Part shown: one piece after another, positions 58,790 through 64,000 of the stretch
How positions within the stretch are numbered: position 1 is the first letter of the stretch
Layout of the letters: each line of letters starts with the position of its first letter
Assembly: GCA_038116745.1 (NCBI GenBank)
Contig: JAYODW010000025.1
Coordinates: 11,418 to 75,417 of the forward strand
DNA length: 64,000 nucleotides
Source of the DNA: JAYODW01 sp038116745
GTDB taxonomy: Bacteria > Pseudomonadota > Gammaproteobacteria > Ga0077536
Reading direction: 5' to 3'
Program-made: the position numbers and the translations under genes
The notes under the pieces: generated by a model
Told to the model about the DNA's origin: nothing
Seen by the model: the letters and a program-made list of their open reading frames with translations, nothing else
The model's database searches: none

Positions 58790-60235
58790 TCAGCCGACGT
58801 GCTCGACGAAGTCGCCGACGGTGACGATTTTCAGCCCGTTGGTGCCGCCAGAGTAGCCGTGCAGGTCGCCTTTGGTCAGCAGCACGCGATCGCCGTCCGC
58901 GACCGCCCCGCGGGCTTTCAGCAGGCTCAGTATCTCGTGCGTCACCTCGCTGTAGGGGATCCCGGTAACGTCGAACTGCACCGGGTAGACGTTGCGGTAC
59001 AGGGTAACCTTGCGCAGCGTGGCGGGGTGCCGCGACAGCGCGAAAATGGGGATGGCGGTGTTGATCCGGGACATCCACAGGGCTGTCATGCCGGATTCCG
59101 TCAGCGCCGCAATCGCTTTCACCTCCATGCGGTTAGCGCAGTAAATAGCCGACATGGCGATGGCCTGATCGATGCGCTCAAAGTCGGCATCGGGCAGGGT
59201 TGAGGTTGCAGGATCTTCCCATTCCTGCTCTGCGCCCATGCAGATCCGGGACATCGCAGCGACGGCGCGATCCGGATAAGCGCCGACGCTGGTTTCTCCC
59301 GACAGCATGACGGCGTCGGTGCCGTCGAGCACCGCGTTGGCGACGTCGAAGACTTCCGCGCGTGTCGGCAGCGGATGTTCGATCATCGACTCCATCATCT
59401 GGGTCGCGGTGATGACGCTGCGGTGCATGCGCCGCGCCAGGGCGGCAAGCTGCTTCTGCGCGGGCGGCAGCCGCGCGTCGCCGATCTCCACGCCGAGGTC
59501 ACCGCGCGCAATCATGATGCAGTCAGCAGCCTCGATGATCTCCGCGGCACTCGCCAGCGCTTCGGCGCGCTCTATCTTGGCGATGATGCCCGCCTGGCCG
59601 CCGGCATCGTGGATCAGCGCGCGGGCGCGTTCGATATCTTCCGCGCAGCGCGGAAAAGAGACGGCCACATAGTCCACGCCCTGCGCCAGTGCGTGACGCA
59701 GGTCTTCCTGATCCTTGTCGGTCAGAGCCGGCGCAGAGAGTCCGCCGCCCTGACGGTTGAGTCCCTTGTGGTCCGAGAGCGTGCCCCCGGTGACAACCGT
59801 TGTCTCGATCGCAGCGCCGTGCACGCGCTCGACCCCCAGCACGATGCGGCCGTCGTCAATAAGCAGGACGTCGCCCGGATGCACGTCTCCCGGCAGCGCG
59901 CTATAGGTGATCCCGACCCGTTCCACTGTACCGGCCGCGGCAGGCCAGTCTGCGTCGATGACGAAACGTGCGCCCTCTTCAAGCTGAATCGGGCCGCCGC
60001 TGAAACACTCAAGCCGGATCTTCGGTCCCTGCAGGTCGGCAATAAGGCCGACTTCGCGTCCTGCGGCGCTGGCCTCGCCGCGCACCGCCCGAGCGCGCGC
60101 CGCATGCTCGGCAGCAAGCCCGTGCGAATAATTCAGTCGCGCGGCATCCAGTCCGGCTCCGATCAGTCGCGCGAGCATGCCGGGCTTGTCCGTTGCCGGA
60201 CCGAGCGTGGCGACAATCTTGGTGCGACGCATCAA
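58790..60235 (-). CDS. pyk: Pyruvate kinase
   Basis: 481 residues. RTKIVATLGPATDKPGML at the N-terminus, metal site MIARGDLGVEIG, TQMMESMIEHPLPTRAEVFD and the C-terminal ALTESGMTALWMSR effector domain. It converts PEP and ADP to pyruvate and ATP. The start overlaps the pgk stop by 4 bases. The purC gene converges with a 10-base gap. Confidence 0.96.
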   Translation of the reverse strand: MMRRTKIVATLGPATDKPGMLARLIGAGLDAARLNYSHGLAAEHAARARAVRGEASAAGREVGLIADLQGPKIRLECFSGGPIQLEEGARFVIDADWPAAAGTVERVGITYSALPGDVHPGDVLLIDDGRIVLGVERVHGAAIETTVVTGGTLSDHKGLNRQGGGLSAPALTDKDQEDLRHALAQGVDYVAVSFPRCAEDIERARALIHDAGGQAGIIAKIERAEALASAAEIIEAADCIMIARGDLGVEIGDARLPPAQKQLAALARRMHRSVITATQMMESMIEHPLPTRAEVFDVANAVLDGTDAVMLSGETSVGAYPDRAVAAMSRICMGAEQEWEDPATSTLPDADFERIDQAIAMSAIYCANRMEVKAIAALTESGMTALWMSRINTAIPIFALSRHPATLRKVTLYRNVYPVQFDVTGIPYSEVTHEILSLLKARGAVADGDRVLLTKGDLHGYSGGTNGLKIVTVGDFVEHVG

Positions 60236-61392
60236 GCGCCGGCGCGGGCTTCGAGCATGGCGATGGCGGGCAGCGTTTTGCCTTCGAGAAACTCCAGGAA
60301 AGCGCCACCAGCGGTGGAAATGTAAGACAGGCGATCGGCGACCCCGAATTCACCGATAGCGGCCAGAGTATCGCCGCCGCCGGCAATGGAGAACGCCTGC
60401 GAATCCGCGATCGATTCAGCCATGCGCTGCGTGCCCGCGGCAAAGGCCGGGAATTCGAACACGCCGAGCGGGCCGTTCCAGACCACGGTGCCGGCGCCCT
60501 GCAGCATCTCGCAGATGCGCGTAACCGAATCGGGGCCGAGATCCATGATCAGGTCGTCCGGCTCAATGTCCCCGACCTGCTTGATGGTTGCCGGTGTATC
60601 CGCGCTGAATGCTTTGCCGCAAACGACGTCGCTGGGGACGGGAATGTCGGCATCGCGTGCGAGCAGGCGTCGGGCGATATCGAGCATGTCGTTCTCGCAC
60701 AGAGACTGCCCGATCTCGAAACCGGCTGCCTTGAGAAAGGTGTTCGCTATGCCACCGCCAACGATCAGCTGGTCCACCTTGTCGAGCAGCGACTCAAGGA
60801 GGTCGAGCTTGGTGGAGACTTTAGCCCCGCCGACGATGGCGGCCAGCGGCCGTGCCGGGTCGCGCAGCGCCTGGGTCAGCGCATCCACCTCGGCGCAGAG
60901 CAGCGGACCGGCGCAGGCCTCGGCTGCGAAGCGCGCAACCCCGTGGGTTGACGCCTGGGCACGGTGTGCCGTTGCGAAGGCGTCATTGACGAAGACATCG
61001 CAGAGCGCGGCCATGCGTCTTGCAAGTCCATCATCGTCGGCTTTCTCGCCGACCAGAAAGCGCGTGTTCTCACACAGTGTGATGGTGCCCGGCGTGGCTT
61101 CAACACCGTCTATCCAGTCTGCGGCGAAAGTGACGGGGGTTCCCAGTAATTCGGCCAGCGCCAGGGTCACCGGGGCCAGCGAAGCGTCAGCCTCGACCAC
61201 GCCCTCTTTTGGCCGGCCAAGGTGCGACATGACTATCACTGCGGCGCCGCCGTCGAGCGCCGCGCGCAGAGTCGGCAGCGCTGCGCGCAGGCGGGTGTCG
61301 TCGGTGATGCGCCCGTCCCGCATGGGCACATTGAAGTCTTCCCGGATCAGCACCCTGCGGCCGGCGAGATCGAGCTCGCGCATGCGCCGCAT
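60232..61392 (-). CDS. pgk: Phosphoglycerate kinase
   Basis: 386 residues from the ATG giving MRRMRELDLAGRRVLIREDF, four bases after gapA; a second ATG three codons on is possible. VLIREDFNVPMRDGRITDD, MSHLGRPKEG and IVGGAKVSTKLDLLESLL are typical, with nucleotide loop SIAGGGDTLAAIGEFG near the end. It transfers phosphate from 1,3-bisphosphoglycerate to ADP. It is third in tkt-gap-pgk-pyk. Confidence 0.96.
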   Translation of the reverse strand: MRRMRELDLAGRRVLIREDFNVPMRDGRITDDTRLRAALPTLRAALDGGAAVIVMSHLGRPKEGVVEADASLAPVTLALAELLGTPVTFAADWIDGVEATPGTITLCENTRFLVGEKADDDGLARRMAALCDVFVNDAFATAHRAQASTHGVARFAAEACAGPLLCAEVDALTQALRDPARPLAAIVGGAKVSTKLDLLESLLDKVDQLIVGGGIANTFLKAAGFEIGQSLCENDMLDIARRLLARDADIPVPSDVVCGKAFSADTPATIKQVGDIEPDDLIMDLGPDSVTRICEMLQGAGTVVWNGPLGVFEFPAFAAGTQRMAESIADSQAFSIAGGGDTLAAIGEFGVADRLSYISTAGGAFLEFLEGKTLPAIAMLEARAGA

Positions 61393-61396
61393 CGCG

Positions 61397-62413
61397 TCAG
61401 CCCCCGGCCCGCATGAGCGCGACGGTGGTATCAAGCATGCGGTTGGAGAAGCCCCACTCGTTGTCATACCACGACAGCACTTTGACCGTCGTGCCATCGA
61501 TAACCTTGGTCTGTGACGACTCGAAAATCGAGGAGTGCGGATTGTGGTTGAAGTCGATCGAAACCAGCGGCTCATCGTTGAACGCGAGCACGCCGGCCAG
61601 CTCTCCGGCAGCGGCATTGCGCAGGATCTCGGTGATTTCCTCCACCGAGGTGCCCCGCGCCGCGTTGAAGGTCAGGTCGACCAGCGACACGTTGATGGTC
61701 GGCACGCGTACGGCATAGCCGTCGAGCTTGCCGTTGAGCTCCGGCAGGACCAGGCCCACTGCGGCGGCGGCGCCTGTTTTGGTCGGGATCATCGACTGGG
61801 TTGCAGAGCGCGCCCGGCGCAGGTCGCTGTGATAAACATCGGTCAGCACCTGGTCGTTGGTGTAGGCATGAATGGTCGTCATGATGCCGTTGACCACGCC
61901 GATGGCCTCGTGCAGCGGCTTAACCAGCGGCGCGAGACAGTTGGTTGTGCAGGATGCGTTGGAAACGACCGTGTCGGAGGCCTTAAGCACCCCATGGTTG
62001 ACGCCATAGACCACGGTCGCATCAACATCGTCGCCCGCCGGCGCCGAGATCAGCACTTTTTTGGCGCCGCCCGCGAGATGCGCGGACGCCTTGGCTTTGC
62101 TCGCAAACAGGCCGGTGCACTCGTGCACCACATCCACGCCGAGTTCACCCCAGGGCAGTTTCGCCGGGTCGCGCTCGCTGAACACGCGGATCGGCTTGCC
62201 GTTGACGATCATGCTGTTGTCGCCGACTTCGACCGTGCCGGGAAAACGGCCGTGCGCGCTGTCGTAGCGGGTCAGATGCGCATTGGTATTGGCATCGCCG
62301 AGGTCGTTGACCGCAACGATCTCGATCTCTGAATCGCGCTGAGCTTCAAACAGCGCGCGCAGCACGTTGCGGCCGATACGGCCATATCCGTTGATACCGA
62401 TACGAATCGTCAT
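61397..62413 (-). CDS. gapA: Glyceraldehyde-3-phosphate dehydrogenase
   Basis: 338 residues with AAGGAG upstream. NAD fold MTIRIGINGYGRIGRNVLRA; N36-D37 after the second strand fits NAD rather than NADP. Catalytic C155 in SNASCTTNCLAPL. It forms 1,3-bisphosphoglycerate or runs in reverse for gluconeogenesis or the Calvin cycle. Between tkt and pgk, an order common in autotrophic and heterotrophic gammaproteobacteria alike. Confidence 0.96.
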   Translation of the reverse strand: MTIRIGINGYGRIGRNVLRALFEAQRDSEIEIVAVNDLGDANTNAHLTRYDSAHGRFPGTVEVGDNSMIVNGKPIRVFSERDPAKLPWGELGVDVVHECTGLFASKAKASAHLAGGAKKVLISAPAGDDVDATVVYGVNHGVLKASDTVVSNASCTTNCLAPLVKPLHEAIGVVNGIMTTIHAYTNDQVLTDVYHSDLRRARSATQSMIPTKTGAAAAVGLVLPELNGKLDGYAVRVPTINVSLVDLTFNAARGTSVEEITEILRNAAAGELAGVLAFNDEPLVSIDFNHNPHSSIFESSQTKVIDGTTVKVLSWYDNEWGFSNRMLDTTVALMRAGG

Positions 62414-62460
62414 TTTTCGGGGTCTCCTTATTTACGGGGCGGCGTCAGTGTTGCGCCGGT

Positions 62461-64000
62461 TCAGGCAGATTCTTCCAGATAGCGTCGCACGCGACTGGTT
62501 ACCGTGTCAGAGTCGAGGGCGAAATGGGACGCCAGGTCACCGGCGGGGGCGGACGCACCAAAGCTGTCGATGCCGATGACCAGCCCGTCGAGACCGACAA
62601 AGCGATACCAGCTGGTGCTGGTGCCCGCCTCGAGCGCAATCCGTCGTCGCAGGCCCGCGGGCAGCACGGACTCCTGCCACGCGGCATCCTGGCGCAGAAA
62701 GACTTCCACACAGGGCATGGACACGACGCGCAGCGCGGCGCCGTCAGCGTTGAGGGCCGCGGCCGCACGACATGCGATATCGACCTCCGAGCCGGTAGCG
62801 ATGAGCACGGCTTTGGCCGCGGTCGGTGGCTCGAGCAGGACGTAGCCGCCGCGCGCGATGGCGTCGCGCTGCGCGGGCTCACGCGTCTGCGCCGGCAGCC
62901 CCTGCCGGGTCAGCAGCAGGGCGCTTGGTCCTTCGCGGCGCGCGATGGCGGCGATCCAGGCGGCGGCGGTTTCGACTGCATCGCAGGGCCGCCATACGTC
63001 GACGTTCGGGATCAATCGCAGCGCGTTGGCGTGTTCGACCGGCTGATGGGTGGGGCCGTCCTCGCCCAGGAAAATCGAGTCGTGGGTGTAGACAAAGATG
63101 GAGCGCTGATGCATCAGAGCCGCCATGCGCACGGCGTTCCTGGCGTAGTCGGAAAACACCAGGAACGTACCGCCGTAAGGGATCAGGCCGCCGTGCAGGG
63201 CCATGCCGTTCATCATGGCGCTCATGGCGAACTCGCGCACGCCATACCACACGTAATTGCCGCTCGCGTCCGCGCGGGTGATCCCGCGACTCGAGCTGTG
63301 CCAGGTGTTGTTTGAGCCGGTCAGATCCGCGGAGCCGCCAATCAGCTCGGGCAGCGCCGCACCCAGTTCATTAAGCACCTTTTCGGAGGACTTCCGGGTT
63401 GCGTCCTTGCCGCCGGCAGCTTCGATACTGTCCAGACAGCGTTGTGCAATCTGCGGCCAGTCAGCCGGTAGCTGACCGGCCATCTGGCGCTGGAAATCCG
63501 CCGCCAGCTCGGGGTGCGCAGCGCGGTAGCCTTCGAACATGTGCAGCCACGCGGACTCTGCCGCGGCGCCGGCCGCGCGCGCGTCCCACGCAGCGTAAAT
63601 GTCTTCTGGGATCTCAAAGGGCGCGTGCGCCCAGCCGATAGCCGCGCGCGTCGCGGCAACCTCGTCAGCGCCGAGCGCAGCACCATGGCAGGCTTCAGTG
63701 CCCGCTTTGTTCGGTGAGCCCCAGCCGATGACCGTGCGACACAGCAACAGGCTCGGGCGCTTGCTGTCGGCGCGGGCGGCCGCCAGCGCCTGCGCGACCG
63801 CGGCAGCATCGTGTCCGTCGATGCCGCTCAGGACCTGCCAGCCGTAGGCTTCGAAACGCCTGGCGGTGTCGTCGCTGAACCAGCCGGCAACCTCCCCATC
63901 GATGGAAATCCCGTTGTCGTCGTAGATCGCGATGAGCTTGCCCAGGCCCAGCGTGCCGGCCAGAGAGCACGCCTCGTGTGAGATCCCTTCCATCAGGCAG
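62461..64000 (-). CDS. tkt: Transketolase (C-terminal three quarters, cut by window edge)
   Basis: 512 residues are visible; the N-terminal part of about 150 residues lies beyond the window. The frame enters at CLMEGISHEACSLAGTLGLG, a thiamine diphosphate domain segment followed by AIYDDNGISIDG. Further on come LIGGSADLTGSN, the HDSIFLGEDGPTHQPVEH loop and a final LEAGTSTSWYRFVGLDG domain. It transfers two-carbon units in the pentose phosphate pathway and can serve the Calvin cycle. It precedes gapA by 47 bases and is probably co-transcribed. Confidence 0.95.
   Translation of the reverse strand, partial: CLMEGISHEACSLAGTLGLGKLIAIYDDNGISIDGEVAGWFSDDTARRFEAYGWQVLSGIDGHDAAAVAQALAAARADSKRPSLLLCRTVIGWGSPNKAGTEACHGAALGADEVAATRAAIGWAHAPFEIPEDIYAAWDARAAGAAAESAWLHMFEGYRAAHPELAADFQRQMAGQLPADWPQIAQRCLDSIEAAGGKDATRKSSEKVLNELGAALPELIGGSADLTGSNNTWHSSSRGITRADASGNYVWYGVREFAMSAMMNGMALHGGLIPYGGTFLVFSDYARNAVRMAALMHQRSIFVYTHDSIFLGEDGPTHQPVEHANALRLIPNVDVWRPCDAVETAAAWIAAIARREGPSALLLTRQGLPAQTREPAQRDAIARGGYVLLEPPTAAKAVLIATGSEVDIACRAAAALNADGAALRVVSMPCVEVFLRQDAAWQESVLPAGLRRRIALEAGTSTSWYRFVGLDGLVIGIDSFGASAPAGDLASHFALDSDTVTSRVRRYLEESA

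Noticed and set aside
59375..61516. Plus-strand open frames opposite pyk and pgk
   Set aside because: Both opposing genes have complete catalytic motifs; the plus-strand translations are low-complexity shadows.
1..64000. CRISPR arrays, insertion sequences, prophage or toxin-antitoxin genes
   Set aside because: No direct repeat arrays, transposases, integrases or typical small toxin pairs were seen anywhere in the window.

Overview
The window is one contiguous stretch of a GC-rich (roughly 60%) gammaproteobacterial chromosome. It carries housekeeping and envelope genes with very short intergenic gaps. I see no insertion sequence, prophage, integrase, CRISPR array or plasmid gene. Gene orders match well-known gammaproteobacterial neighbourhoods: pilT-pilU; gshB-tonB-yqgE-ruvX-pyrR-pyrB-pyrC'; hemCDXY; hemA-prfA-prmC-moeB; lolB-ispE-tRNA-prs-rplY-pth-ychF; zapA/6S RNA divergent from ygfB-pepP-ubiH-ubiI; and tkt-gap-pgk-pyk. 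The pyr and pil blocks resemble Pseudomonas-type chromosomes, but the overall mosaic does not let me name a genus.

Layout. 1-2546: the end of pilT and two complete PilU-like retraction ATPases. 2595-5192: small poorly known genes (secreted protein, cupin, hypothetical, lipoprotein), an alkyltransferase-like DNA repair protein and a membrane-anchored glutaredoxin-like protein. 5131-12650 (minus): a nine-gene run from gshB through tonB, yqgE, ruvX, pyrR, pyrB, a pseudo-dihydroorotase and a PyrK-like flavoprotein to a TrmB-like methyltransferase. 12856-18702 (plus): hemC, hemD, hemX, hemY and msbA. 18718-24007 (minus): TgpA-type transglutaminase, DUF58 protein, MoxR ATPase and PmbA. 24155-32938: uvrD, cytochrome c5, tRNA-Arg(CCG), a large GT-C/TPR membrane protein, a Nudix hydrolase, pstS with a Pho box, and a CPA1 antiporter. 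32962-36790: diguanylate cyclase, dsbA, cytochrome c4 and engB. 36930-45245 (minus): M48 protease, rpmE, an SH3b/coiled-coil protein, a GIDE/EF-hand membrane protein, lemA, moeB, prmC, prfA and hemA. 45513-52326 (plus): TPR lipoprotein, lolB, ispE, tRNA-Gln, prs, rplY, pth and ychF. 52440-58779: 6S RNA, zapA and a coiled-coil partner on the minus strand, then ygfB, pepP, two ubiquinone-type hydroxylases and purC on the plus strand. 58790-64000 (minus): pyk, pgk, gapA and the C-terminal part of transketolase.

How genes work together: haem synthesis is split between hemA and hemCD and feeds the c-type cytochromes, whose periplasmic neighbours include DsbA. prfA-prmC couple release factor and its methylase. 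PyrB and the inactive DHOase probably form one complex. purC, prs and the pyr genes serve nucleotide synthesis. gap-pgk-pyk-tkt form a central carbon block.

The only non-coding stretch longer than 300 bases (52327-52722) is largely a 6S RNA gene. No clearly new system is evident. The least explained material is the small-gene cluster at 2595-4409, the GIDE/EF-hand-LemA-SH3b-M48 neighbourhood at 36930-41197, the GT-C/TPR protein at 27240-29216, and the TrmB-like and PyrK-like proteins at 5131-6763.
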